In this document: piece after piece, positions 7,986 through 16,357 of the stretch
Position numbering within the stretch: position 1 is the stretch's first letter
How the letters are laid out: the number at the start of each line of letters is the position of its first letter
From: an uncultured Clostridia bacterium
Lineage (GTDB): Bacteria > Bacillota > Clostridia > Christensenellales > Aristaeellaceae
Direction: 5' to 3'
Assembly: GCA_947631405.1 (NCBI GenBank)
Contig: CANRLC010000008.1
Span: 1-64,000, forward strand
DNA length: 64,000 nt
The notes under the pieces: generated by a model
Databases searched by the model: none
Seen by the model: only the letters and a program-made list of their open reading frames with translations
Told to the model about the DNA's origin: nothing
Translations under genes and position numbers: made by a program

Positions 7986-9461
7986 TTATTCGTCGTAGAA
8001 CGTGCAGCCGCCGATGAACTCGCGCAGGATGGACGTGGGCGGGATCTCGCTCTCGTCCTCGCAGTCGAGGAAATAGTTGAGGAACTTGACCAGACGGCGC
8101 GCGCGCGTGTAGTGCGGGCTGTCCTGCGGCACGGCGCGCAGCATCGGATAGGCGTACTTCTTGAGCACGGCGATCTCGTAGAGCAGCGACGAATTGAACA
8201 TCACGTCCGCGCGCTCTTGAAATGGGAAGATGTACGCCTCTTCCCCGGCGCGCACGCTGTCCCACATCTGCAGCGTGCCCAGCGCATCGGTGTCGCGCGC
8301 GCGGCTGTCGCGCACCATGCGGCGCAGCAGGCGCACGTCGGTGGTGCGGATGCGGTTGTGGCCGTCAAGGTTGAGCTGCGTGAGCGCGCTCACATAGACG
8401 CGGAACTTCATCTCCGGCGGGATGTCGGGGCTGAGCGCGTCGTTGAGGCCGTGGATGCCCTCGATGAGCAGCACCTCGTCCGGCGACAGCCGCTCGCGCG
8501 CGCCGTGCGTCTGGCGCATGCCAGTCTTAAAGGAATACAGCGGCAGCTCGACCTCGCGCCCGGCCAGCAGCTCCACGAGCTGCTCGTTGAGCAGCGGCAC
8601 GTCGATCGCGTCCAGACATTCGAGATCGGGCTTGCCGTCCGCGCCCAGCGGCACCTCGCCGCGATTGCGGTAGTAGTTGTCCAGCGAGATCGCGACGGGG
8701 CGCTTTCCGCAGGCGCGCAGCTGCACACCCAGCCGGTGGGCGAAGGTCGTCTTTCCGCTGGAGGACGGGCCTGCGATGAACGCGACGCGCATGCCCCCGG
8801 CGGCGATGCGCTCGGCGATGCGCGCGACGGCGCGCTCCTGCACGGCCTCGCTCACGCGGATGAACGCGCGCATCTCCCCGCGCGCGATGATGTCGTTGAG
8901 GTCGGCGGCGGTCTCGCACTGCAAAATGCGGGAGACCTCGCCCGCCTCGGCGTAGGTGCGCATGAGCTGCGGCCGCTCCACGAACGGCGCGACCTCGCCC
9001 TGCAGATCCTCGCCCGGCAGCAGCAGCACCATGCCCGGGTAGCAGAAGCGCAGCGCGAAGCGGGCGATCTCCCCGGTGGAGGCGGCCATCGCGCCGTAGA
9101 AGTAATCGCTCAGGCCGTCGCAGGTGTAGACGTCGAAGTAATCGAAGCGGCGGTAGCCGAGCAGGCGCACGGTGTCGTCCTGCCCCTGCGCCTTGAAATA
9201 CTCGGCGGCCTGCTCGCGCGTCCAGCGCTCGCGGGTGATCGGCAGATCGCGGCGGACGATGTCGCGCATGCGCGCCTCGATCTGCCGGGTGAGCGCCGCG
9301 GTCAGGCTGAGGCCCGTCACGTTCATATAGATGCCGCGGCCGATGCTGTGCTCAAAGCGCACCTTCGCCCCCGGCGCAATCTCTCGCACAGCGAGCAGCA
9401 GGATCAGCCGTGCGCTGCGCTCGTAGATGCGGCGATCCTCTTCGTTCTTTCCGTTCAGCAT
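7986..9461 (-). CDS. Uridine kinase-like nucleoside kinase with ThrRS-like N-terminal domain
   Basis: This 491-residue protein has two parts. The N-terminal part (about 1-200) resembles the second additional domain of threonyl-tRNA synthetase, with 'CDGLSDYFYGAMAASTGEI'. The C-terminal part is a phosphoribulokinase/uridine kinase domain with the P-loop 'GPSSSGKTTFAHRL' near residue 231 and the substrate region 'SLDNYYRNRGEVP'. Clostridial proteins of this type are annotated as nucleoside kinases. Many relatives also start with a TGS domain, which appears to be missing or reduced here. It is likely cytoplasmic. It follows the flavoprotein gene on the same strand with a 56-bp gap. Confidence 0.85.
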   Translation of the reverse strand: MLNGKNEEDRRIYERSARLILLLAVREIAPGAKVRFEHSIGRGIYMNVTGLSLTAALTRQIEARMRDIVRRDLPITRERWTREQAAEYFKAQGQDDTVRLLGYRRFDYFDVYTCDGLSDYFYGAMAASTGEIARFALRFCYPGMVLLLPGEDLQGEVAPFVERPQLMRTYAEAGEVSRILQCETAADLNDIIARGEMRAFIRVSEAVQERAVARIAERIAAGGMRVAFIAGPSSSGKTTFAHRLGVQLRACGKRPVAISLDNYYRNRGEVPLGADGKPDLECLDAIDVPLLNEQLVELLAGREVELPLYSFKTGMRQTHGARERLSPDEVLLIEGIHGLNDALSPDIPPEMKFRVYVSALTQLNLDGHNRIRTTDVRLLRRMVRDSRARDTDALGTLQMWDSVRAGEEAYIFPFQERADVMFNSSLLYEIAVLKKYAYPMLRAVPQDSPHYTRARRLVKFLNYFLDCEDESEIPPTSILREFIGGCTFYDE

Positions 9462-9517
9462 GTCGGTCGCCTCTTTTCTGCGGCGAAGGGCCGCGGGTCA
9501 CCGGGCGGCGCAGGCGG

Positions 9518-10798
9518 TCAGATGCGGCCCGTCTCTTCCAAAGCGCAGGCCGCCGCGCTCCTGCCCGCGAGCGCTCCGGTGGAAAACGCGATCTGTAAAT
9601 TGAAGCCGCCCGTGTGCGCGTCCACGTCGAGCAGCTCGCCCGCGAAGAACAGCCCCGGCGTCAGGCGGCTCTCCATCGTGCCTGGCGCGACCTCGCGCAC
9701 ATCGACGCCGCCCCGCGTGACGACGGCCTCCTCGATCGGGCGCAGGCGCGCGACCGGGAGCGGCAGCGCCTTCAGTCCCGCGCACAGCGCCGCGCGCTGC
9801 GCGCGCGTGAGCCGGCCGCAGAGCGCATCCTCCGGCACGCCGCACAGGGAGGCAAACACCGGCCCCATGCGCGCGGGCATCAGCGCGGGGAGCGCGGCGG
9901 ACAGGCGCTTTTTCGCATTCTGTGCGAACTCGCGCTGAAGCCGCAGATCGACCTGCTCCGGCGTGAGCGCGGGCTTCATGTCCAGCGTCACGCAGGCCTC
10001 GCGCACGTCGTCCGGCAGGTGGCCGCTCAGCTCGATGATGAGCGGGCCGCTCACGCCGAAGTGCGTAAAGAGCATCTCGCCTATCTCGTCGTAGATGCGC
10101 TTTTTGCCCGCCTGCGCGCGCACGCGCACGTTCTTAAGGGAAAGGCCCTGAAGCAGCTTCGGCCACGGCGCGTCGATCTCCAGCCCCACCAGCGAGCCGC
10201 GCAGCGGCGTCACCGCGTGCCCGAGCGCGCGCGCGAAGCCGTAGCCGTCGCCCGTGCTGCCCGTGCTGGGATACGAAAGCCCGCCCGTGGCGATCACGAC
10301 GCGGCGGGAAAAGAGCGTCTCCCCGCCCTGCATCGTCACGGCGAAGCCGTCCCCATTCCTTGCAATGGAGGCGACGCGCGCGCCGAGGCGCACCTGCGCG
10401 CCCGCCTCCCGCAGGCCGCGCTCCAGCGCGCGGGTCACGTCGCTGGCCTTGTCGCTGACGGGAAAGACGCGGCCGCCGCGCTCGACCTTTGTCCTCGTGC
10501 CGAGGGAGGCGAGCAGGTCGGTGAGCGCGGCGTGATCGAAGGCGTGCAGCGCGGCGTGCAAAAAGCGCGGGTTGCGCGGCGTCTGGCGAAGGAACTCGTC
10601 CGCGTCCGCGACGTTGGTCACGTTGCAGCGGCCCTTGCCCGTGATGTAGAGCTTTTTGCCGAGCTTCTCGTTGCGCTCCAGCAGCGTCACTCGCGCCCCG
10701 GCGCGCGCGGCCTGCAGCGCAGCCATCATCCCCGCCGCGCCGCCGCCGACAATCAGCACGTCAATCCCGGTCTTTTCCGACATAGACCCTGTACTCAT
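9518..10798 (-). CDS. NAD(P)/FAD-dependent oxidoreductase, HI0933/YhiN family
   Basis: This 426-residue flavoprotein has the N-terminal dinucleotide-binding motif 'VLIVGGGAAGMMAALQAARAG', the family signature 'GKKLYITGKGRCNVTN' and the C-terminal 'GLFFAGELLDVDAHTGGFN' that closes over FAD. These are hallmarks of the HI0933 (BaiN/YhiN) group, whose substrates are mostly unknown. I use the ATG at 10798 because GGAAGG lies 8 bp upstream. A second in-frame ATG at 10783 is possible. Either way the gene overlaps the end of the upstream rpiR-type gene by 23-38 bp, suggesting coupled translation. Confidence 0.9.
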   Translation of the reverse strand: MSTGSMSEKTGIDVLIVGGGAAGMMAALQAARAGARVTLLERNEKLGKKLYITGKGRCNVTNVADADEFLRQTPRNPRFLHAALHAFDHAALTDLLASLGTRTKVERGGRVFPVSDKASDVTRALERGLREAGAQVRLGARVASIARNGDGFAVTMQGGETLFSRRVVIATGGLSYPSTGSTGDGYGFARALGHAVTPLRGSLVGLEIDAPWPKLLQGLSLKNVRVRAQAGKKRIYDEIGEMLFTHFGVSGPLIIELSGHLPDDVREACVTLDMKPALTPEQVDLRLQREFAQNAKKRLSAALPALMPARMGPVFASLCGVPEDALCGRLTRAQRAALCAGLKALPLPVARLRPIEEAVVTRGGVDVREVAPGTMESRLTPGLFFAGELLDVDAHTGGFNLQIAFSTGALAGRSAAACALEETGRI

Positions 10799-11627
10799 CC
10801 CAGATGCCTTCCATCAGGCGGAAGTGCTCGCTCAGCTCGTCGCGGCGGCGCAGGCCGAGCGCGACGATCAGCGCGTTGATGACCGACAGCGGCGCCGCCA
10901 TCGAATCGACGAAGGAGGCCATGTCCGTGCGCGCGGTGAGGCAGACGCTGCTGGTGGCGTACACCGGGGACATCGGCCCGTCCGTCAGGCCGACGACCTG
11001 CGCGCCGCGCGCGCGCGCGAAGCTCATCGCCTCGATGGTGCGCGTGGAGTAGCGCGGGAAGCTGATGCCAAAGAGCAGGTCGCTCTCGTTGATGCGGCTG
11101 ATCTGCTCGAACACGTCGCCGCTCGTCTCGGAGACGATGCGCACGTTGTCGAAGATAAAGTTGAGGTAATACGCCAGAAACTGGGCGATCGGCGCGGCGG
11201 AGCGCAGGCCCATCACATAGATGTTGCGCGCGGAGATGATCTTCTCGACCACCTCGTCAAAGGCGGCGGTGTCGATCTCCTCCGTGGTGGTGCGGATGTT
11301 CTGCATATCCGCGTGGAGCACGGTGCGCAGCACCTCGTTCTGGTCGATGTCCGTGGTCATCTCAAAGCGCTGCACGGCCGTCAGCCAGTGGCGAACAAGC
11401 TCCTGAAGCGCGCGCTGAAGCTGCGGATATCCCTCGTAGCCCATCGCGGACGCGAAGCGCACCACGGTCGATTCGCTCACGCCGACCTTCTCGCCCAGCT
11501 TGCTCGCCGTCATGAAGACGGCCTTGTCGTAATGCTCGACGATGTACTCGGCGATCTTTCGGTGTCCCTTGCTCAGGCGCTTGCCGGACTGGTTGAGCCG
11601 ACGCATCATGTCCTGCATGTCCTGCAT
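10761..11627 (-). CDS. MurR/RpiR family transcriptional regulator
   Basis: This 288-residue regulator has an N-terminal helix-turn-helix (about 1-80, 'SKLGEKVGVSESTVVRFASA') and a C-terminal SIS sugar-phosphate-binding domain (about 115-250). RpiR-type proteins control amino-sugar or sugar-phosphate genes and bind a phosphorylated sugar through the SIS domain. The start at 11627 follows GAGGAGG. The gene has a good sigma-A promoter at 11673-11701, overlapped by a palindrome that may be an operator. The effector cannot be read from the sequence because the adjacent genes are not obviously sugar genes. Confidence 0.9.
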   Translation of the reverse strand: MQDMQDMMRRLNQSGKRLSKGHRKIAEYIVEHYDKAVFMTASKLGEKVGVSESTVVRFASAMGYEGYPQLQRALQELVRHWLTAVQRFEMTTDIDQNEVLRTVLHADMQNIRTTTEEIDTAAFDEVVEKIISARNIYVMGLRSAAPIAQFLAYYLNFIFDNVRIVSETSGDVFEQISRINESDLLFGISFPRYSTRTIEAMSFARARGAQVVGLTDGPMSPVYATSSVCLTARTDMASFVDSMAAPLSVINALIVALGLRRRDELSEHFRLMEGIWDEYRVYVGKDRD

Positions 11628-11672
11628 CGCTGATTCCTCCTCGGCGGTTTCATAGGCGTATCGTCTGCACAT

Positions 11673-11701
11673 ATTGTATCAAATGGGCGAATAAAATGCA
11701 A
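11673..11701 (-). promoter_or_regulatory. Sigma-A promoter of the rpiR-type gene
   Basis: Read on the minus strand, TTGCAT (-35, 11701-11696) and TACAAT (-10, 11678-11673) are separated by exactly 17 bp. The -10 lies 45 bp upstream of the chosen start codon. Confidence 0.75.
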
Positions 11702-11721
11702 GAAAGTTTTCCTTTCTTGCA
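11697..11721. promoter_or_regulatory. Perfect 10-bp-arm palindrome overlapping the rpiR -35
   Basis: TGCAAGAAAG (11697-11706) and CTTTCTTGCA (11712-11721) are perfect inverted repeats with a 5-bp spacer. They overlap the -35 of the rpiR promoter, as expected for an autoregulatory operator. On the minus strand the stem is also followed by TTTTATT, so it could instead be, or double as, the terminator of surE 51 bp upstream. Confidence 0.6.
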
Positions 11722-11771
11722 AGAAATATTTTTGTGCCTATGGTCGTTCTGTCATCATGTTCGTTTTTCTT

Positions 11772-12539
11772 TCAGTCCATTTTGCCGGGCCTTTCGCCGA
11801 GCAATCGCCCAAAGGCTTCGGTGGCGCGCGCGGCGGTCATGTCGGCGGTCAGCGCGGTGACGGTGGCGTAGCCGCGCCTCAGGTATGTGAAGTCGTCCTC
11901 GCCCGGCTCTTGGTTTTCGTCCATTCCGCCGGTGAGCGTGTAGCGGCGCTCGCCCCGCTCGTCAACATGCTCCACATAGCGATCCACATAGCGCGTGGCC
12001 TTGAGCGGCACGGCGCGCACGCCGAGGGCGCGGTCGACGCCCGGATAGTTGAGGTTCAGCACCATGCCCTTGGGCAGCGGGTTTTGGGCGAGCAGGGCGT
12101 GCAGCTCCACCGCGAGATCGGCGGCGAGGCCGTAGGTGTCCTCGCGCTGCGGGGCGAGCGACACCGCCATCGACGGCACGCCGCACAGCGCCGCCTCCAT
12201 CGCCGCGCCGACCGTGCCGGAATACAGCACGTCGGTGCCGAGGTTGTAGCCGTGGTTGATGCCGGAGACGACGAACTCCGCCTGCGTGTAAAGCGTATGC
12301 AGCGCGAGCTTGACGCAGTCCACCGGCGTGCCGCTGACGGCGTAGGAGAGCGCCGCGCCCTCGATCGGCTTCGCCTTCGCGGTCAGCGCCCGGCCCAGCG
12401 TCAGGCTGTGGCTCGCCGCGGAGCGCTGGGAATCCGGGGCGAAGACGGCGACCTCGTGCCCGGCGCGAATGAACGCGCGCGCGAGGGTCTGAATGCCCGG
12501 CGCGGTGATGCCGTCGTCGTTGGAAATGAGGATTCTCAT
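11772..12539 (-). CDS. surE: 5'/3'-nucleotidase SurE
   Basis: This 255-residue protein begins with the metal-binding signature 'MRILISNDDGITAPGIQ', in which the Asp pair binds the divalent metal. It continues with 'VFAPDSQRSAASHSLTL' and 'VSGINHGYNLGTDVLYSGTV', all diagnostic of SurE. SurE dephosphorylates nucleoside 5'- and 3'-monophosphates and short polyphosphate in the cytoplasm. Length is normal. It sits 30 bp downstream of two VanW genes on the same strand and is probably co-transcribed with them. Confidence 0.95.
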   Translation of the reverse strand: MRILISNDDGITAPGIQTLARAFIRAGHEVAVFAPDSQRSAASHSLTLGRALTAKAKPIEGAALSYAVSGTPVDCVKLALHTLYTQAEFVVSGINHGYNLGTDVLYSGTVGAAMEAALCGVPSMAVSLAPQREDTYGLAADLAVELHALLAQNPLPKGMVLNLNYPGVDRALGVRAVPLKATRYVDRYVEHVDERGERRYTLTGGMDENQEPGEDDFTYLRRGYATVTALTADMTAARATEAFGRLLGERPGKMD

Positions 12540-12569
12540 CGGTGTTTTCCTTTCGTGAAGCGGCGCGGC

Positions 12570-13595
12570 TCACGTCGCGTCCGCCCGGAACATGAAGGCG
12601 GTCATCGCGCCGTCCTTCGCCTCGAACTCGATGCGCACCCCGTAGGGCAGCACGTTGCGGAAGACCATGTCGCTGTTGGTGCCGACCGTCGCGTCGAAGC
12701 CCGCGGGCAGGTAGCTGACGCCGCCCTGCGAGTGCCAGTTCATATCCTCGATCACGGCGGGCACGCGCAGCACGATGTTGTAGATCGTGCTGCACACCTG
12801 GCAGACGCCGCCGCCGTAGCCCATCTTGCTCTCGCCCGAGAGGATGGGCGCGCTGCGGTAGCCGTTCTCCTTGGTGTACGGGCCGCAGATCGCGTTGAAG
12901 GAGAAGCTCTCCCCCGCGCCGACGACGACGTTTGTCAGGCGCTCGCTCGCCAAGCCGATGTTATACATCCGCCCGGCGTTGCCCTCTTTGTTGAGGCTGG
13001 TGGTGTAAAACGTGGTGAACGCGTAGAGCAGGTCGCCCGGCTGCGCCTCGTCCCACGGGACGAACGGATAGAGCCTCAGCTTGTCGGCAGGGACGCTCAC
13101 GTCGTCCGTCAGGCGCATGTACGGAAAGTAGGCGCGGCCGTCCTTCACGCGCTCCACGGACAGCCAGCTCCCGGCGCTGACCTCGATGGGATAGCGGTAG
13201 TCCTCGGGCTTAAAGCTCGTATCCTCCAACACGAGGCCGACCGCGACGTGCTCGCTCACGCCGGGCATCGGGCCGTCGAACGGGTTTTTGCGCTGCACGC
13301 GCTCGATGAACTTGGTGAGCACATAGCCCTTGCCGCCCTCGAAGGCGATGCTGGTAAACGTGCGCCCCTTCTTGTAGACGTCCACGACGTCCCCGGCCTG
13401 CACCTCGCCCAGCACGCCGGAATCCTCGTCGCCCCGGCGGTAGACGGAAAGGCGCTTGCCGATCACCCCGTAAAACTCGGCGGTCTCCTCTTCCTGCTCC
13501 GTCTGCCGCTCCGCGTCCGCTCCCTCGGCGAGGGTCGCGAGCGGCGCGGCGAGCAGCCATCCCAGCGCGAGCAGCGCGCACAACGCCCTGCGCAT
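12570..13595 (-). CDS. VanW family protein with one SH3-like domain
   Basis: This 341-residue exported protein has a signal peptide (residues 1-23), an SH3b-like stretch (about 40-100) and a C-terminal VanW domain with 'GESFSFNAICGPYTKENGY' and 'GGGVCQVCSTIYN'. The VanW domain recurs in vancomycin-resistance clusters and in spore-former envelope proteins, but its biochemical role is unresolved. The start codon overlaps the stop of the upstream VanW gene by one base (TGATG), so the two are translationally coupled. They look like an old tandem duplication in which this copy lost SH3 repeats. Confidence 0.85.
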   Translation of the reverse strand: MRRALCALLALGWLLAAPLATLAEGADAERQTEQEEETAEFYGVIGKRLSVYRRGDEDSGVLGEVQAGDVVDVYKKGRTFTSIAFEGGKGYVLTKFIERVQRKNPFDGPMPGVSEHVAVGLVLEDTSFKPEDYRYPIEVSAGSWLSVERVKDGRAYFPYMRLTDDVSVPADKLRLYPFVPWDEAQPGDLLYAFTTFYTTSLNKEGNAGRMYNIGLASERLTNVVVGAGESFSFNAICGPYTKENGYRSAPILSGESKMGYGGGVCQVCSTIYNIVLRVPAVIEDMNWHSQGGVSYLPAGFDATVGTNSDMVFRNVLPYGVRIEFEAKDGAMTAFMFRADAT

Positions 13596-15037
13596 CAGCT
13601 TGCCCTGTACACGAAGACCGTCAGCACGCCGCCGACCGCCTGCAACTCAAAGCGCACGTCGTAGGGCAGCACATTTTGCAGGCGCAGGTCGAGGTTGCCC
13701 GCGCCGACGGCGGCGTCCATATCCAGCGGCGCGTAGGAGATGCCGTAGGAGGAGTGAACCTGCTGCTTGACGATCTCAAAGGGAATCTGCAATATGGCGT
13801 CGTAGAGCGTCGTCGAGACCTGACAGATGCCGCCGCCGTAGCCCAATTTCTTGCTGGAGACGTAGTTGATGATCGGGCCTTCCATGTAGCCGTTGGCGCG
13901 CGTGTAGGGCGCGCAGTAATCGTTAAAGCGGAACGTCTCGCCCGCGGGGACGACGACGCCCTGCAGCCGCTCTACGCCCTGCATGATGTTGTGCAGCCGG
14001 CCGATCTGCGTCGGTGTCTCCTGCGCGGGGTCGTAATAGGTGGAGAAGACGGAGATGAGGTCGCCGCTCTGCGCCTGCTCCCAGCCGGAGACGGCGCGCA
14101 GATCGAGGTGGCTCGTGGCGACGATGCGCCCGGTGATGCGGTCGTAGGGCAGCGTGACGGCCATGTCGCCGTCCAGCGCGCTGACGGCCATCACCGCGCC
14201 CGCGGGCACAGTGCGCAGCAGCTCGCCGCTCTCGGCGTCGAGGATGTCGGTGTCCTCCAGCGCGGTCGCCGCATAGGGATAGACGACCACGCCGGGCACG
14301 GTCGGCCCGAAGGGATCGTAACGGCGGTAGTAGCGCAGGTGCTCGGCGAGCACATAGCCGTCGGCCTCGCCCTTGCGCACGCGCGCCCACGCGCCGTCGA
14401 TCTCCATCACGTCCACGGTCTCGTCCTCGTAGACGGTGCCGATCACGCGCGACTCCTCGTCCTGATCCCAGCGGATGGACAGGTTGACGTCCGCGCGCGC
14501 GGTGTACACGGCCACAAACGGCGCGAAGCCCTCCGGCAGCTCGATGCCCTCGCGCGCCGGGCGGATGTTTTCGACCGGCTCGGCCAGCACATAGCCCAGC
14601 ACGCCGTTCTTGACGACGGTATGCCACTCCTCGCCCAGCTCCAGCAGGTAGACCGTCTCGCCCTCGGCGATGGTCTGCAGCTTCAGCGCGCTGCGCGCGC
14701 GCGTCTCGCGCACGGAGAGCTGCTTGCTCGCCTCCCCCAGATACAGCGCGGTGGCCTCGTCGTCATAGCCGCCCGCGGCAGCCAGATCGACCACGTTCTT
14801 GCTGAGCACATAGCCCTTGACGCCGTCCTTGGCGATGAGCGTCCACTTGGCGCCGTATTCCAGAATGTGGATCGTCTCGCCCGCCTCCACGCCGCCCAGC
14901 CGCTTGCCGGACGTCGATTGCGTCGCGCGGATCGTCATATCTTTGGTGACTGTCGCGGTATAGACCTCCTCCGCAGAGGCCGCTACCCAAGGCGCGGCCA
15001 GCAGCAGACAGAGGAACGCCCAAAGGAGTCGTTTCAT
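13595..15037 (-). CDS. VanW family protein with several SH3-like domains
   Basis: This 480-residue exported protein has a signal peptide (residues 1-23) and three SH3b-like repeats (about 25-80, 95-155 and 170-245). Each repeat contains a 'G.V..YVL' core such as 'KDGVKGYVLSKNV'. The C-terminal VanW domain has 'GETFRFNDYCAPYTRANGY' and 'GYGGGICQVSTTLYDAIL'. SH3b repeats commonly bind peptidoglycan peptides, so a cell-wall role is likely. I place the start at 15037, 7 bp after GAGG; the adjacent ATG at 15040 is too close. It is the first gene of the VanW-VanW-surE unit. Confidence 0.85.
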   Translation of the reverse strand: MKRLLWAFLCLLLAAPWVAASAEEVYTATVTKDMTIRATQSTSGKRLGGVEAGETIHILEYGAKWTLIAKDGVKGYVLSKNVVDLAAAGGYDDEATALYLGEASKQLSVRETRARSALKLQTIAEGETVYLLELGEEWHTVVKNGVLGYVLAEPVENIRPAREGIELPEGFAPFVAVYTARADVNLSIRWDQDEESRVIGTVYEDETVDVMEIDGAWARVRKGEADGYVLAEHLRYYRRYDPFGPTVPGVVVYPYAATALEDTDILDAESGELLRTVPAGAVMAVSALDGDMAVTLPYDRITGRIVATSHLDLRAVSGWEQAQSGDLISVFSTYYDPAQETPTQIGRLHNIMQGVERLQGVVVPAGETFRFNDYCAPYTRANGYMEGPIINYVSSKKLGYGGGICQVSTTLYDAILQIPFEIVKQQVHSSYGISYAPLDMDAAVGAGNLDLRLQNVLPYDVRFELQAVGGVLTVFVYRAS

Positions 15038-15103
15038 CATACGGCCTCGTCATCCTGAAAATGAAATCTGCATCCGTCGTCTTTGGGGTACAAACCCAAA
15101 TGC

Positions 15104-15150
15104 AAAAGGGGACTGCCCCCGCGGCGCGCGCGCCGGAACGGACAGTCCCC
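15104..15150 (-). terminator. Terminator-like stem after the zinc-ribbon gene
   Basis: GGGGACTG (15108-15115) pairs with CAGTCCCC (15143-15150). On the minus strand the stem is followed by TTTT. It lies 35 bp downstream of the zinc-ribbon protein's stop codon. A further small hairpin, TTTGGG/CCCAAA, lies at 15082-15099. Confidence 0.55.
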
Positions 15151-15185
15151 TCAAAGCTTCCCTGTGCGGGCGGCTTGGGCGCGGG

Positions 15186-15617
15186 TCACTCTCCGTCCCC
15201 GTCGTCGCCGCCGTCTTCATCATCCTCGGCGAAGATCTTGCGGTGGCAGTTCGGGCAGAGGTGCTCCTCCTCCATGTCGAAGGCCTCCTCGTCGAAGAAG
15301 ACGACCGTGCCGCAGTGTGGGCATTCGTACTCGATCATGCCGTCGTCGCCGTCGTCATCCTCGTCTTCGTCCTCGTCCAGCTCGTCGCCGTCCTCGTCAA
15401 AGAGAGCGCACTCCAGCTCTTCGACGTCCTGATCGATCTCGCCGACGAACTGCTCGAGTTCGTCCAGCCGCTCCTCCTGCGCGTCGCACTGGGCGGCGAA
15501 TGCCTCCAGCGCGCTCAGAATGGCCATCGTCAGCTTGCCCTGATCGGACTGGGCGTCCACGTTCAGCCCTTCGGCCAGCCCCTTGAGGTAGGCCACCTTT
15601 TCGCTCATGCGCTCCAT
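15186..15617 (-). CDS. Acidic zinc-ribbon protein, CD1247 N-terminal domain type
   Basis: This 143-residue protein has an N-terminal helical domain (residues 1-65, 'VAYLKGLAEGLNVDAQSDQG') typical of a clostridial family named after C. difficile CD1247. A very acidic Asp/Glu linker (70-95) follows. A C-terminal zinc ribbon with two CxxC pairs, 'CPHCGTVVFFDEE' and 'CPNCHRKIF', then an acidic tail, complete it. The function is unknown; it looks like a cytoplasmic metal-binding or adaptor protein. AAAGGCGG lies 7 bp before the ATG at 15617. It follows efp by 21 bp and is probably co-transcribed with it. Confidence 0.8.
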   Translation of the reverse strand: MERMSEKVAYLKGLAEGLNVDAQSDQGKLTMAILSALEAFAAQCDAQEERLDELEQFVGEIDQDVEELECALFDEDGDELDEDEDEDDDGDDGMIEYECPHCGTVVFFDEEAFDMEEEHLCPNCHRKIFAEDDEDGGDDGDGE

Positions 15618-15638
15618 GTGCCGTCCGCCTTTCTGCGA

Positions 15639-16196
15639 TCAAGCGCGGGACATGTAGGAGCCGTCGCGCGTATCGACGCGGATCTTGTCGCCGATGTTGA
15701 TGAACAGCGGCACCGCGATCTGATAGCCCGTCTCAAGCGTCGCGGGCTTGGTGGTGTTGCTGGTGGTGTCGCCCTTGAAGCCCGGCTCGGTCTGCGTGAC
15801 CTCGAGCACCACGAAGTTGGGCGCTTCCACCGAGAACGCCTTGCCCTTGAAGAAGCGCACGGTGGCCATCGTCTCCTCCTTCATGAAGCGGATAGCGTCC
15901 TCGACCTGATCGAGCGTGAGCGGGATCTGCTCGTAGGTGTCCTGATCCATAAAGTAGTAGAACTCGCCGTCGTTGTAGACGTACTGCATTTCCTTGGTCT
16001 CGATGGTCGCGCGCGGCTGCTTATCCGTCGGGTTGAAGGAGCGCTCGACGACGGCGCCGGTCATGACGTTCTTGAGCTTCGTGCGCACGAAGGCCGCGCC
16101 CTTGCCCGGCTTGACATGCTGGAAATCGACGACGCTCCAGACGCCGCCCTCCCACTCGATGGTCACGCCTTTACGGAAATCGCCTGCGGTAATCAT
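15639..16196 (-). CDS. efp: Translation elongation factor P
   Basis: This 185-residue protein starts '[18 protein letters not shown]' and contains '[19 protein letters not shown]', the loop whose Lys (in PGKGA) reaches the ribosomal peptidyl-transferase centre. The C-terminal '[30 protein letters not shown]' region is also canonical. EF-P relieves stalling at polyproline. The start at 16196 fits the family length and has GGAGG 8 bp upstream; longer in-frame extensions are artefacts. A good promoter lies at 16289-16317. Confidence 0.97.
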   Translation of the reverse strand: MITAGDFRKGVTIEWEGGVWSVVDFQHVKPGKGAAFVRTKLKNVMTGAVVERSFNPTDKQPRATIETKEMQYVYNDGEFYYFMDQDTYEQIPLTLDQVEDAIRFMKEETMATVRFFKGKAFSVEAPNFVVLEVTQTEPGFKGDTTSNTTKPATLETGYQIAVPLFINIGDKIRVDTRDGSYMSRA

Positions 16197-16288
16197 TGGG
16201 AATCCCTCCATTAGCTTGTTCTTCATTTGGGCACAGCCCAACCAGCCTACGGGCGAAGCCACGCGAAGCCATGCCATAGTACCCGACT

Positions 16289-16317
16289 ATTTTACCACGA
16301 CACCGGCGAAAATACAA
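16289..16317 (-). promoter_or_regulatory. Sigma-A promoter of efp
   Basis: On the minus strand, TTGTAT (-35, 16317-16312) and TAAAAT (-10, 16294-16289) are spaced 17 bp apart. The -10 is 93 bp upstream of the efp start, leaving a leader that contains a small TTGGGC/GCCCAA hairpin near 16227-16240. Confidence 0.65.
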
Positions 16318-16357
16318 GCATTTTCCGCACAAAGCGCGCGTCCTCGTGCAAATCGGG

